From: Microbulbifer sp. THAF38
GTDB lineage: Bacteria; Pseudomonadota; Gammaproteobacteria; Pseudomonadales; Cellvibrionaceae
NCBI RefSeq assembly: GCF_009363535.1
Contig: NZ_CP045369.1
Location: forward strand, 3,731,001 to 3,795,000
DNA: 64,000 bases
Direction: 5' to 3'
Part shown: one piece after another, positions 9,044 to 18,494 of the stretch
Position numbering within the stretch: the stretch's first letter is position 1
How the letters are laid out: each line of letters starts with the position of its first letter
Notes under the pieces: generated by a model
Database searches by the model: none
What the model saw: the letters and a program-made list of their open reading frames with translations, nothing else
Told to the model about the DNA's origin: nothing
Program-made: the position numbers and the translations under genes

Positions 9044-10624
9044 TCAAGTCACACTAAATTCTGTCATCATGCCAGAATCCTCATGCTCGAGAACGTGGCA
9101 GTGTACCATGTAGGGCATATCCGGCATTGCCTCAAGGGGAAAGCGAACATAGATCTCCGCACTGCCAGCATTGGATATGGGTACCGTATCTTTCCAGCCA
9201 CGCATATACGGGGGCGGAGTGGCGTCGTTAAGCTTGATCAGGCGAAACTGGCAACCATGAATATGTACAGGGTGCAGCATTGTGTCGCTGCCTTCTGAAA
9301 TGCGCCAGCGCAAATCCTTGTTAATGGGGACCTTAAAGCCCGGCTCAGTAAATGAAAAGGAAACACCACTGACCGCATTGGCTGTCAGCTGGGCTTTCAG
9401 TGGCAAAGCCGGTGCCTCGGTTATCAATTTGAGAACCTTAGCTACCACTGCAGGATCAGTTGTTCCTGAGTTAACCATTTTCTCCAGGCCTGTGGCATCA
9501 ATTAGCTTATCGGAGATCTTTCGGCGGTTCATCTGCATAACCAACTGCTGACTGACCGGAGGCAATGTTGTGGGTATGTCTGGCATTGAGACCAACTGCT
9601 CAGGCAGGGTTCCCTGCCCCTCCGAATTGCTAGGCAAGACACTGAGAAACACCACTGGTCCATCGAATGGAGGCAGGCGCATCACCTGCTGGGGCACCGG
9701 CAAGGTTAAAAAATCAAAGGGCTGGCCATTGCGGGCATCCACCATCACCTCATAGCGCTCCCCAGCAGCAATTGGTAGTTCTTTCACCTCTACCGGTTCC
9801 GGCAAAAATCCACCATCAGTGGCAATCACATATAGGGGCCGTTGATCACTAGTGGAAAGCCGGTAGTTGCGACCATTTGAGCCATCCAGGATTCTGAAAC
9901 GCAGCCACCCTTTGGGAGGTTTGACCACCGGATTGATCACGCCATTAGTGAGTAGGTGGTCACCACAATAACCGGCGGCAACAGTAATTTCATTAAAGCA
10001 ATGAAAGAAACTGCCATCTTTATTGAAGCGTCGATCCTGGATAATCACGGGGATATCATCCACGCCCCAGCGCTTAGGTAGAGGCAACGCATCACTATTT
10101 TCATCATCGATAATAATAAGCCCTGCCAATCCCTTGAGTACGAGCTCAGCAGTAGTGGGATAGAGATGGGGATGAAACCAAAGTGTCGCCGCCTGCTGGA
10201 TAATAGGCAGTTTTGCAGTCCAAGTCTGACCTGGCTTGATGGGCATATAGGGGCCACCATCGGCATGACCAGGTACAATTAACCCGTGCCAGTGTGCAGT
10301 TACATTTTGAGTTAGCAGGTTATGTACATTGGCTACCACCGTTTCACCTTTGTGGAAGCGCAAAGCCGGCCCCAAAAAGGGCCCATTAAATCCATAGGTT
10401 GGCGTTGTTACTCCTTTCAGGAAAGTCTGCTTGGCTGGCTTAGCCACTAGATCAACTTTGCCCGATGAGTCAGCTCTCAATACAGGGGGAATTGGCAGTA
10501 AGGGCCTTGTAGAAGAGTCTGCGGGGCCAGTAGATTGGGCCTTCGTATGGGCTCCAGTCAATAGAGAAGCCGCCAAGGTACCTAAACAGAAGTCCCGACG
10601 CGATAAACGAGACACGAATAACAC
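9044..10624 (-). CDS. Tat-exported multicopper oxidase (CueO-like)
   Basis: 526 residues with a twin-arginine signal (LSRRDFCLGTLAASLL). All four copper motifs are present: HWHG, WFHPH, HPVHIHG and HCHVLEHEDSGMM. The last carries the Cys and axial Met of the type 1 copper. This is a complete three-cupredoxin oxidase, like CueO, that would act in the periplasm on Cu(I), metals or phenols using O2. The Met-rich insert typical of E. coli CueO is not obvious, so a bilirubin-oxidase or laccase-like role remains possible. It may be regulated by the MerR protein at 7082, but no classical 19-bp-spaced MerR promoter is evident. Confidence 0.9.
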   Translation of the reverse strand: MLFVSRLSRRDFCLGTLAASLLTGAHTKAQSTGPADSSTRPLLPIPPVLRADSSGKVDLVAKPAKQTFLKGVTTPTYGFNGPFLGPALRFHKGETVVANVHNLLTQNVTAHWHGLIVPGHADGGPYMPIKPGQTWTAKLPIIQQAATLWFHPHLYPTTAELVLKGLAGLIIIDDENSDALPLPKRWGVDDIPVIIQDRRFNKDGSFFHCFNEITVAAGYCGDHLLTNGVINPVVKPPKGWLRFRILDGSNGRNYRLSTSDQRPLYVIATDGGFLPEPVEVKELPIAAGERYEVMVDARNGQPFDFLTLPVPQQVMRLPPFDGPVVFLSVLPSNSEGQGTLPEQLVSMPDIPTTLPPVSQQLVMQMNRRKISDKLIDATGLEKMVNSGTTDPAVVAKVLKLITEAPALPLKAQLTANAVSGVSFSFTEPGFKVPINKDLRWRISEGSDTMLHPVHIHGCQFRLIKLNDATPPPYMRGWKDTVPISNAGSAEIYVRFPLEAMPDMPYMVHCHVLEHEDSGMMTEFSVT

Positions 10625-11518
10625 CTCCTTGTAACCCCGGCATTAGCAGTTAGATCTTTTATAGTGCTGCTTGAACAGTGTGTTTACAGTAACCGCGTCA
10701 AGCCTTAAGGCAGCATAGACCTTAAAAAACAACCAGTGAAATGGAAAATGAAATCGAAGCGCCAGATACTAAAGAAGCAAATGCAAAATCCAAAATTAAC
10801 ACTACGAAAAAACCATTGATGTAGGCAATATATTTTCATCTCTAGCGGGCGAAGAAACCACATAACTAAAAGAATTATACGGAATCCAATTTACTGGATA
10901 TCCTGCAGTTTCCCACAAGCAAATATATCTAGCCCCTTAGGTAAAAACGACTCTATATTGATGCAGACAAACATGAAATATGAGAAATTTTTCTCGTATG
11001 CGAATCTCTTAAATTATCGATACTGGCAGGGAAAACTTCTGTGCAATCTTAAATAAATGATCAGAACTTTCACTTTGATGCAGTTGGCAATCCCAAAAAT
11101 GGCACACAAGAAAACAATAAAAATGGTCTGGCCGCCAACCAATCGTTTATCACAGTTCCTCAATCTACCAATTATCCAAATTAAAAAATCGACGCCAATG
11201 AACGACCTTCGTGAAAATGGATGCCAGCACCATACTTTCTTCTCATATAATTAGTACTTATCTCTTATGGCGTGAAATCTGGCCTACTCCGATACTTTAT
11301 GAGAAGTTTTACCCACATGCACGAAGGGGACTCAAAGTGAAGTATCTGGCCTCACAATATCTGGTTACTCAATAAATGGTTGAGTACAATTAGTCCTTCA
11401 ACGAAAAGCCTCTATCTTTTTTGGCTTTTTACAACCTGTTAAATAAGGTCATAGGTTTCCAAAAGCCGACCTCCGATACTGACGATTTCCTTAGATTTAA
11501 GTAGTAAAGGAGACACTA
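10625..11518. other. Gene-free stretch upstream of oxidase and second curlin gene
   Basis: About 0.9 kb, AT-rich. On the minus strand, about 70 bp before the oxidase ATG, lies an inverted CTTGA...TCAAG arrangement around a TTACTGTAA palindrome, a possible operator. A 65-codon open frame at 11057-11254 has no domain and no ribosome site, so I do not call it. Confidence 0.4.
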
Positions 11519-12874
11519 ATGCCCCCGTATATCAATTTTATTCCTGGGGTGCTTATTTTTCTCAGCGCCACGACTCTTGCGGTAGACAGCTCTATTCCAC
11601 GAAACCAATTAGTCTCGAAAAGCAGCCTTAACAGCAATCAATTATCACTGGAAATTGACAACTCTATCGAGGAAATTCAGTCAGGTCATAACAATAAGAC
11701 CATTATTGAACAAAAACCTGAAACTATTGATAGCAGTATTCAAGCCACCCAAACTGGCCAGAGAAACCAAGCCACTATTTACCAGATTGGCAGCATCTCA
11801 TCGTCTATTACAACCCAACAGTTTGGTAACGCCAACATAGTATCTGCCAGCCAGAATAATAGCCTCGATAGCAAAATATCCATATTACAGATAGGCAACC
11901 AAAACTCATCTAACGCCACTCAAAATGCAGGGAAAAATAATAACATCACAAGCATTCAGGAGGGACATAATAATATATTTACCTCCACGCAAGAAACCAG
12001 CACTTCCAGCAATATAAAAGCTACTCAATATGGAAATAAACATAAAATTGCTGTAAAGGAAAATGAAACGAGTTTCTCCAACACCATATCGTCCCTTCAA
12101 TTTAACAAAGAAAACTTTGCCTCTATTTATTTGGTTGATGTTAACAATAGCAATATTGACCTACTCCAAGATGGCGGTAAGAATTTCATTGAGATATCTC
12201 AATCTTTGTCTACCGAAAGCAGGTTAGAAGTCCGGCAGTATGATGAATTTAACCGCGCACTGATTAGTCAGGAAAAAAGCTTTTTTAGCAATATTACGAT
12301 GTTGCAAAGGGGCGAAGCCAACCAGGCCTCAGTTATGCAGTCTGGGACATACAATACCATTGAGCTCAACCAGAGGGGGAAAGATAACGATGCCCTCCTA
12401 AAGCAAGTTTCTGATCAAAGCACAATGGAAATTCAGCAATCCAAATCAGGTAATCAGATCACCGCTAATCAACTCATTACAGAGCTAAGCACATTAAAAT
12501 CTAACCAATTTGGCTCAGACAATATACTCACAGCGAATCAGAGTGGTCTCTCCATCAGTATCTCCAGCGAACAGCTTGGTGCTAAAAATATTAGCGAAAT
12601 TGAACAAGCAGGAGAATACCTTAGTATTATCACACACCAGACAGGCTCTAAAAATTTTGCAAATATTATCCAGACAGGGGAAGATCTGAGCATATCTGCT
12701 AGTCAAGTTGGTGACCGAAATAACCTCTCTATCATCCAAAAAGGAATTTCAAACTATATAAAAAGCATACAAATCGGCAATGAAAACAGACAGGATATCG
12801 TGCAAAACAGCCAAAACAATTACATCATGGTTATTCAGGTTGGGCAAAATAATAGTAGCGTGATATGGCAATAA
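11519..12874 (+). CDS. Second curlin-repeat protein, divergent paralogue
   Basis: 451 residues. The N-terminus (MPPYINFIPGVLIFLSATTL) is a plausible signal peptide. It is followed by about 14-17 degenerate curlin units (QTGQRN, QFGNAN, QIGNQN, QLGAKN, QVGDRN, QIGNEN, QVGQNN). It ends on a repeat (VIWQ then stop), as does the gene at 2144. It is richer in Lys, Glu and Ile, and several units have lost the Gly. The leader GTAGTAAAGGAG before the ATG is the same as in the first gene, which suggests duplication or shared control. Function is inferred from the repeat only: an extracellular beta-solenoid or amyloid component or adhesin. Confidence 0.72.
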   Translation: MPPYINFIPGVLIFLSATTLAVDSSIPRNQLVSKSSLNSNQLSLEIDNSIEEIQSGHNNKTIIEQKPETIDSSIQATQTGQRNQATIYQIGSISSSITTQQFGNANIVSASQNNSLDSKISILQIGNQNSSNATQNAGKNNNITSIQEGHNNIFTSTQETSTSSNIKATQYGNKHKIAVKENETSFSNTISSLQFNKENFASIYLVDVNNSNIDLLQDGGKNFIEISQSLSTESRLEVRQYDEFNRALISQEKSFFSNITMLQRGEANQASVMQSGTYNTIELNQRGKDNDALLKQVSDQSTMEIQQSKSGNQITANQLITELSTLKSNQFGSDNILTANQSGLSISISSEQLGAKNISEIEQAGEYLSIITHQTGSKNFANIIQTGEDLSISASQVGDRNNLSIIQKGISNYIKSIQIGNENRQDIVQNSQNNYIMVIQVGQNNSSVIWQ

Positions 12875-12968
12875 ATTATTGATAAACCCAACTTCTAATA
12901 CTGAGAAATACGTTAAATAACTCATCAATAAAAGCTGCATTATGTATCAACTGCAAATTTAAGACTAT

Positions 12969-14051
12969 CTTGGTTTCAACTATTAAGTGCAATCTTTTTA
13001 TACCGCAAGCAGATCATCTTGCAGCCCCATAAATAACTCATTCGGTGACCTTCCACCCCGACTCGCTCTTGGTCTACTATTCAGGCGATCCATTACAAAT
13101 TTAACCTGCTCGCCTGTTACTTTATTAAAGTCGGTATCCTTTGGGAAATACTGTCGAATGAGGCCGTTAGTATTTTCATTAATCTCCCTCTCCCAGGATG
13201 AATATGGGTGAGAAAAATAAATATTAGCTTCTAAGCCTTCTGCAATTGTTTCATGACCAGCAAATTCAAGACTATTATCGAAGGTAATTGTTTTGAATTT
13301 ATTTTTGAAACTCACCATGTGACTAACCGCTGCTTCAGCCAATAAGTCTGATCGTTTACCTGTTAATCTGACAATAACAGTAAATAGCGTCTTGCGTTCA
13401 ATCATGGTCAGCAAAGCTCCACCACACCCCTTGTCTATAACGGTATCACCTTCCCAGTCACCTATCAGATTCATCCGATCAACAACTCCTGGCCGTTCAT
13501 CTATGCTCACTCTGTTTTTAATTTTTCCACGTCGATCATACTTACCGTAGCGCTTACGATAAGGCTTTGATGCAAGCCTAAGATGCTTGTATAAGTCTCC
13601 ACCATTTGCCTGATCTAAATAAATAAGTTGGTAGATCGTTTCATGATGTAACGATACACGTGTATGTTTCTTTAAATAGCTTGCAGTCTGCTGGGGACTT
13701 AATTCTTTCCGAGTCAGGATGTCTATTTGTTGCCAAACTCCATCAGTCACTTTCTGTGCCTTATACGCTTGTCGGCGTCTAAGCTCCGAGAGCTTATGTG
13801 CTTGCCCTGGGCGATACCCCCGCAAGCCTGTATTGCGTCGCAGCTCTCGGCTGATCGTCGAGGGATGTCTCTCCAACAGGTCTGCTATTGCTTTTTGAGA
13901 GTGTCCGGCTTTTCTTGGGCTGTAAATCTGGTATCGTTCGTTCTCGCTCAGTTGGTAGTAGCTCATTAGCGTCTTTCTCTTGGTCGGGAGAGGTGTCGAC
14001 TCTACCAGCTGAGCCCTCCCTTACCAATTGCACTTATTATCCGAAACCAAG
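12969..14051 (-). mobile_element. IS30-family insertion sequence, complete
   Basis: 1083 bp bounded by imperfect inverted repeats that start CTTGGTTTC (12969) and end GAAACCAAG (14051), with further identity AAGTGCAAT inside both ends. A TAT triplet flanks each end (12966-12968 and 14052-14054), fitting the 2-3 bp duplication of IS30 elements. One intact transposase gene fills it. It inserted about 95 bp downstream of the second curlin gene. Confidence 0.85.
12998..13966 (-). CDS. IS30-family transposase
   Basis: 322 residues, full length. The N-terminal helix-turn-helix (GHSQKAIADLLERHPSTISREL) is followed by the DDE catalytic core: GDWEGDTVI (first D), TFDNSLEFAGH (second D) and WEREINENTNGLIRQYFPK (E). 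The second motif has DNSLEF where most IS30 enzymes have DNGKEF, but the aspartate is kept. It catalyses cut-and-paste or circle-mediated transposition of the enclosing IS. No frameshift is seen, so it may be active. Confidence 0.93.
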   Translation of the reverse strand: MSYYQLSENERYQIYSPRKAGHSQKAIADLLERHPSTISRELRRNTGLRGYRPGQAHKLSELRRRQAYKAQKVTDGVWQQIDILTRKELSPQQTASYLKKHTRVSLHHETIYQLIYLDQANGGDLYKHLRLASKPYRKRYGKYDRRGKIKNRVSIDERPGVVDRMNLIGDWEGDTVIDKGCGGALLTMIERKTLFTVIVRLTGKRSDLLAEAAVSHMVSFKNKFKTITFDNSLEFAGHETIAEGLEANIYFSHPYSSWEREINENTNGLIRQYFPKDTDFNKVTGEQVKFVMDRLNSRPRASRGGRSPNELFMGLQDDLLAV

Positions 14052-14054
14052 TAT

Positions 14055-14613
14055 TATTTAACTGAACTTTTAAAATCAAACATTACCAGGCTGTCACCAT
14101 AAGCAAAGCACGCTTACCTACCAGAAATTTCAGTGGATCAGAGAAAATGGACCCTTCCCTGATAAAACATTTATCCGAAACACTGCATCATGAATACAGA
14201 TTCTTTGCACCGTGCTAATTCCCACTCCTTTCGTAAAGAAGGGTCTTAAAAGATTTTGGTTTTAGATAATATATGCAATTGGTAATGAATAGCCTGAGGG
14301 AGTCAAAGTAGAGGGTAACCGAATGAACTTTTTAAGTGGTTACAAGACAATCTACCTACAGGATAAGAGAATTCCAGTTATCACTTGGAACCAATCGATG
14401 TTAACCAACCAGAGCTAAGCCTCTTCATCTTTTGATGTATCCGCTCACTATTAATAGTAATGCTAGTTCTTCACGGAGTTCTGATTATTTATTCTGGAAA
14501 GCATTTAGATAGGGAACGAAGGTAGACTAACACTTCTGGACAAACTGCCATATGAATTTTTAGACTGATTAAAATGGTGCCAATAATTTTTACCGGCACC
14601 ACCACTCTACTAA
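14055..14613. other. Gene-free stretch between IS30 element and exported orphan
   Basis: About 560 bp with no reading frame worth calling, no IS end and no RNA gene that I recognise. Confidence 0.4.
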
Positions 14614-15159
14614 CTAAAACTTTTCGTAAGTAAAGACTTTTAAATCTACATCGTTAATTACATCCAAGTCACCCTGGATATCGATGGTTAAGGTTTCACA
14701 CTTCTCGCCAGAAATTGAGGCGTTGTCTATAGTTAAGACCACCTCACTACGAAAATCTGAAATAGGTACACTGGTGTAAACATTCTTATTATCCCTGTCA
14801 GCTCCTATTGCCGTTCTACTACCATCTTTAGCAACACAGTTTGCGGTGACCCTAACATCATAAACAAAATCGAAAATCCTGGGATGATTTCTTGTGTAGC
14901 AATTATCCCTTCCGTATGTATAACGACAGATAACATCGGGGTTCAACCGACCTAAACCTGAAACGATTGCGGTAATATCAAAAGTTATTTCCTGCCCCTC
15001 ATCACCTAGGATATCAATGTCGGCAACTCGCTGAGTATCTGAACTATGAGAGTATTCTGTGACACTATGCTTAACTCCGCTAATAAAAACCACTTCAGCA
15101 AACGATTGATTCACAAACAGTAAAGCCAGTGCGGGCAGCATATACTTCAAAAACTTCAT
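14614..15159 (-). CDS. Exported protein of unknown function
   Basis: 181 residues with a clear Sec signal peptide (MKFLKYMLPALALLFVNQSFA, cleavage before EVV). The mature part is rich in beta-forming residues and Asp. It contains four cysteines (in VICRYTYGRDNCYT, VTANC and EKCETLT), suggesting disulfides and a periplasmic or secreted fold. I recognise no family. The ribosome site is weak (AAGGATGAAAAATG). It is the last gene before the IS3 remains. Confidence 0.6.
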   Translation of the reverse strand: MKFLKYMLPALALLFVNQSFAEVVFISGVKHSVTEYSHSSDTQRVADIDILGDEGQEITFDITAIVSGLGRLNPDVICRYTYGRDNCYTRNHPRIFDFVYDVRVTANCVAKDGSRTAIGADRDNKNVYTSVPISDFRSEVVLTIDNASISGEKCETLTIDIQGDLDVINDVDLKVFTYEKF

Positions 15160-15530
15160 TTTTCATCCTTAAAAAAATATATACGAGCAGGCAGTATAAA
15201 TACTCTGTTATTAACTAACAAGAAATCACCAACCTCACTCAGAAAAACTGTTAAGATTCCCTAGCCATAAGAATCCCTCCACCGCAGTCATTTTAGGAGG
15301 CGGCAAATATACTTCGAGCTTTAAAACCGCCAACATGCTTCTGAGAATGTACCAAGGTGCCACTAACTGACAAACAAATTGAGTAGCGACAGGTCTGGCA
15401 GACAGACTTCTTATATGAATCTCGAAAACCCTTTTCAAGGGACCAAGAACATCAATAATTCCTCTGTCTATTTCGAGAGTAGCTCTAGGCTTCGCACATC
15501 AATTTTGTACTCTTGTGCTGAATTGTAAAG
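15160..15530. other. Gene-free stretch upstream of exported orphan
   Basis: About 370 bp. A 67-codon minus-strand frame (15235-15438) has no recognisable domain. It probably includes the orphan's promoter and scar DNA beside the IS3 remnant. Confidence 0.35.
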
Positions 15531-16723
15531 TGTAATGTTCTACTAAATCCGGACACCAATTTAGATGGTAAAGTTGCCACCGAAGATAGAGGTATTAAAT
15601 TAGCAAGCAACTTCGATTTTTTTCTCCTGAATTTACACTAGCTAATCGTAGAAGAAAGCTATTCGAGCCTGGAACCAGCCCCATCAACGGGTGTTGTGCA
15701 ACGGTTATCCGGCATTGGGTGAAGCAACTAGAGGCTGAGCGTCGCGGATAGACGCCTACAAGTAAAGTGCTGATCACCAAGTAAAAGAAAATTAAGGAGC
15801 ATGAAGCTCGTATCAGTCCCTTAAAAAAGGAGAAAGAAATCCGAAAAAAGGCTACCGCATCTTAGTGTCTGGCGAGATGAATCGTATGTGTTGATTGACC
15901 AATTAAGTAAACAGGAGTTCGTGGAACTGGTCCGCGAAGCGTTTGAAATATTTCAATCAAGTTACCACGAATATAGGAAACAAAAGAACCCCTCTGATTT
16001 ACCCAGAGTGTAACTCTGCTCCAAAATCATTGAGGCCTTCGAGCGCGGTCGTAGCTCTGCCAGAAACCGTACAATCGTAGCTTTACTCTGCGAGCAGGGG
16101 TACCAATCGGGCACTTTAAAGCTCGAAGGCTCATGTATGAAACGGACTTGGTATGTAAGCAACCTGGTCCTCATAAGTAAAAGAGAGCAATCGTAGAGCG
16201 CTTAGATATAGCAAATAAACTTAACCACCAGTTTATTGTAGATAAGCCCATCCAAGTTTGATGAGGTGATATTACCTATATTCAAGCTGGTGTTATCTAG
16301 CTACGGTTATAGCGCCGTATCGTTGGGTAAGCCTTCTCCCGGTAACCAAATGGATCATTAGCTATAAAAGGCCTGGAAGCAGTGAGGAAAGCCCGATGGA
16401 GTTATGCTCCACCCGGATCATGATAGCCAGTATGCCAGTCATCCGTTCCGCCAACGGCTGTGGCGCTACCAAATGGCTCAGAGTATGAGTCGGCATAGAA
16501 ATTGCTGGGATAATGCACCAACGGAAAGACCGTTTCGGAACCTAAAAGTGAATGGATACCGTCTCTCGGTTACACATCCATCACAGAAGCAAGGCGAGAC
16601 ATCAGTCATTACCTGATGACTTACTACAATTGGAAGCGTCCCTAGCAACACAATGACGAAATACCGCCAGCGAAAGCTGAAGAAAACCTTAACTTACTAT
16701 CCGGAAATAGTTGATCACTATAA
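15531..16723 (+). pseudogene. Decayed IS3-family element (orfA and orfB fragments)
   Basis: Fragments of both IS3 genes can be read in shifting frames. The orfA part includes RHWVKQLEAERRG and a coiled-coil KKEKEIRKKATA. The orfB part includes ALLCEQGYQSGTLKLEG, then HPDHDSQYASHPFRQRLWRY, RHRNCWDNAPTERPFRNLK and a C-terminal KAEENLNLLSGNS. These match the DDE region of IS3 orfB (the HSDxGSQY and CWDNAxxERF motifs), but frameshifts and stops break it many times. Imperfect ends are visible: TGTAATGTTCTACTAAATCCGG at the left against CCGGAAATAGTTGATCACTATA at the right. It truncates the integrase gene to its right. Confidence 0.8.
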
Positions 16724-16729
16724 GTGATC

Positions 16730-17733
16730 GCTTTACTTCTTCCCTCTTGAGAGCCGTCCCACCCCATTTTAAAAATTGCCCCACGCATAGTGTTATCGGA
16801 CATTGGCCGAGCCCTTTCCCACTCAGAGGGGAAAAGAAGAAAGTACTGGCCAGTTAAAGACTTCAACTCTTCAAGTGCACCAAGAGCTTGTGAAGACAGC
16901 GGCACAATATGATCCGTGCCCATCTTCATACGCTCACCGGGGATTCGCCAAAGAGAGGATTCAAAGTCAAACTGCTCCGAACGTGCACAACGTAATTCGC
17001 CCGGTCGAACAAAGGTGAGTAATAATAACTGGATAGCGAGCTTGGTTAATATCCGCCTTCGCTCCTGATAAAGCTCTAACTCTTTCAGGAAGTAAGGTAA
17101 CTCTTCTCGTGGGAGGGAAGCCCGATGGCTACTTTTTCGGCCACGCAAAATACCCGTAAACTCAATCGCGGGATTATGTGTAAGCTTGCCAACTTGAACC
17201 GCATAGCGACAAACGCGGCGAATATCTTGCAAAACCCGTTGCGCAACATCCATCGCATCCCACTCCTCAATATCACGAACAATGGCTATTACATCTTGGG
17301 GCTGAAGATCAACTATGGGCCTTTGGCCAATTCGAGGGAAGGTATCATCTCGCAGCTTAGTCCATACACAGTTGGCATGGTCCTCTGTCCAAGTTCCTTT
17401 CTGGTGGTTCCACCAGTCTTCAGCAACAGCAGCAAAGCTTTGGTCAATATTGACTCTAGCTTGGTGTTTCTCAACTTGCTTTTGTACTGAGGGGTCGCGG
17501 CCCTCCTCCAACAACTGCTTTGCTTCAGCTAACTTCTGTCTCACCTGCTTGAGACTTACAGAGGAGTAAACGCCCAAGGCCAACGTCTTTTGTTTTCCTT
17601 GGAATCGATATTTAAGCCGCCAATACTTGGAGCCAGTAGGTTTGATCAACAGGCGCAGTCCCTGTCCATCCGTAAGCCACTGATCCTTGTCGCTTGGTTT
17701 GGCTTGTTTGATTTGAGTATCTGGCAGGACCAA
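16730..17733 (-). pseudogene. P4-type tyrosine integrase, copy 1, 3' end lost
   Basis: About 334 residues are native: the DUF4102 arm-binding domain (LTDGQGLRLLIKPTGSKYWR), the core-binding domain (EDWWNHQKGTWTEDHANCVW), and the start of the catalytic domain with the first arginine (LTFVRPGELR). After EGRSKA the frame runs into IS3 DNA and stops at 16642. The H-x-x-R, second His and Tyr of the active site are therefore missing, so it cannot recombine DNA. The start is a TTG at 17733 (no ATG in frame). It is closely similar to the integrase at 30571-31818 and sits beside a tRNA-end repeat, so it marks a second, older element in the same site. Confidence 0.85.
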
Positions 17734-17735
17734 GG

Positions 17736-17773
17736 TGGTGCTACCAGTTTCTAAATTGAACTAGGTAGCACCA
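17736..17773. promoter_or_regulatory. Inverted repeat at integrase start: candidate arm-type site or operator
   Basis: Perfect 10-bp inverted repeat TGGTGCTACC/GGTAGCACCA directly upstream of the integrase start. The same sequence, one base changed, precedes integrase copy 2 (31821-31858). Its half-site TAGCACCA also recurs at 17963-17982 on the other side of the tRNA-end repeat, as expected of integrase arm sites. Confidence 0.5.
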
Positions 17774-17829
17774 GATTAACACCGGATGTCAACGAACGAG
17801 AGCGGAGGGCTGTGTACCCTCCAGACAGC

Positions 17830-17856
17830 AAAAAGCCCGGATTTACCGGGCTTTTT
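17830..17856. terminator. Bidirectional intrinsic terminator near integrase copy 1
   Basis: Perfect 11-bp stem AAAAAGCCCGG/CCGGGCTTTTT with a 5-nt loop. It corresponds to the terminator downstream of tRNA-Leu at 31916-31938, with compensating base changes in the stem. Confidence 0.7.
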
Positions 17857-17887
17857 GGATGATTCCGAATTTCTTCGGATCTTGATG

Positions 17888-17908
17888 TGGTGCAGGGCGG
17901 GACTTGAA
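17888..17908. repeat. att-like repeat: partial copy of tRNA-Leu 3' end
   Basis: TGGTGC then AGGGCGGGACTTGAA repeats the tRNA-Leu 3' end at 31972-31994 with two bases (CC) missing. About 20 bp outside the tRNA (TTCTTCGGATCTTGATG) also match. This is the left junction of the island and the attachment side of integrase copy 1. Confidence 0.75.
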
Positions 17909-17962
17909 AATCACTCTATAGGCCAGTAATTACGGGATACACATGGAGCTTCAACAGAAAAA

Positions 17963-17982
17963 TAGCACCATATGTAGCACCA
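17963..17982. repeat. Tandem TAGCACCA half-sites (candidate integrase arm sites)
   Basis: TAGCACCA at 17963-17970 and GTAGCACCA at 17974-17982, 11 bp apart. They mirror the repeat on the other side of the att-like core (17736-17773). Confidence 0.45.
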
Positions 17983-18102
17983 CTTTGAATTCCTACCCCC
18001 AACTAGAGGGGTTTAACAGCAGTACGTACCACTGAAGCCTCTATACACATCTTGCCGTACCACCTGCCTTTGACCCTAGCCTTAGCCTGTTTCCATGTAC
18101 CT

Positions 18103-18494
18103 CAAACCGCGAATCTGGCGGTTTGGCTAGCATTCGACAGGGGATCGGCTTGAGTATGAACGGCTTCTTGAGCGCATAAGATGGAGCCGCGAATCGCGAC
18201 GTCACCTCAGCATTCAGGTCGCCTATGTTTCATCACCTCCAAAACCGCAGGACTGGCGGTTTTGAGAGTTAAACCAAAACCGGCAAATCACCGGTTTCAC
18301 TGCCAGACAAAAACCGACGCTTTGTCGGTTTGAAACGCCCAGAACAACTACCTAATTATCACTCCCCCCTACCTGAATTAAGCCATTGTGAAATCTAAGC
18401 TAGGACGGCAGTGCCGGATACAAGGCTGCCAGATATCCAACCTACCCCTCGTGGGTTCAGCCGGTCAGAACACCAAACCCCGAACTAGGGGTTT
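18103..18494. repeat. Array of five hairpins, AAACCNN / NNGGTTT
   Basis: Five stem-loops share AAACC...GGTTT but differ at the next two stem bases, and both strands change together. They are AAACCGC/GCGGTTT (18104-18124), AAACCGC/GCGGTTT (18242-18262), AAACCGG/CCGGTTT (18277-18297), AAACCGA/TCGGTTT (18311-18331) and AAACCCC/GGGGTTT (18475-18494). Loops are 7, 7, 7, 7 and 6 nt. The paired changes favour selection on structure. Confidence 0.6.

Noticed and set aside
11057..11254. 65-codon frame upstream of second curlin gene
   Set aside because: No ribosome site, no domain, odd composition.
13990..14020. tRNA D-arm-like text GCTCAGCTGGTAGAG inside the IS30 5' region
   Set aside because: No acceptor stem, anticodon arm or T arm follows. 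It is part of the IS and probably chance similarity.
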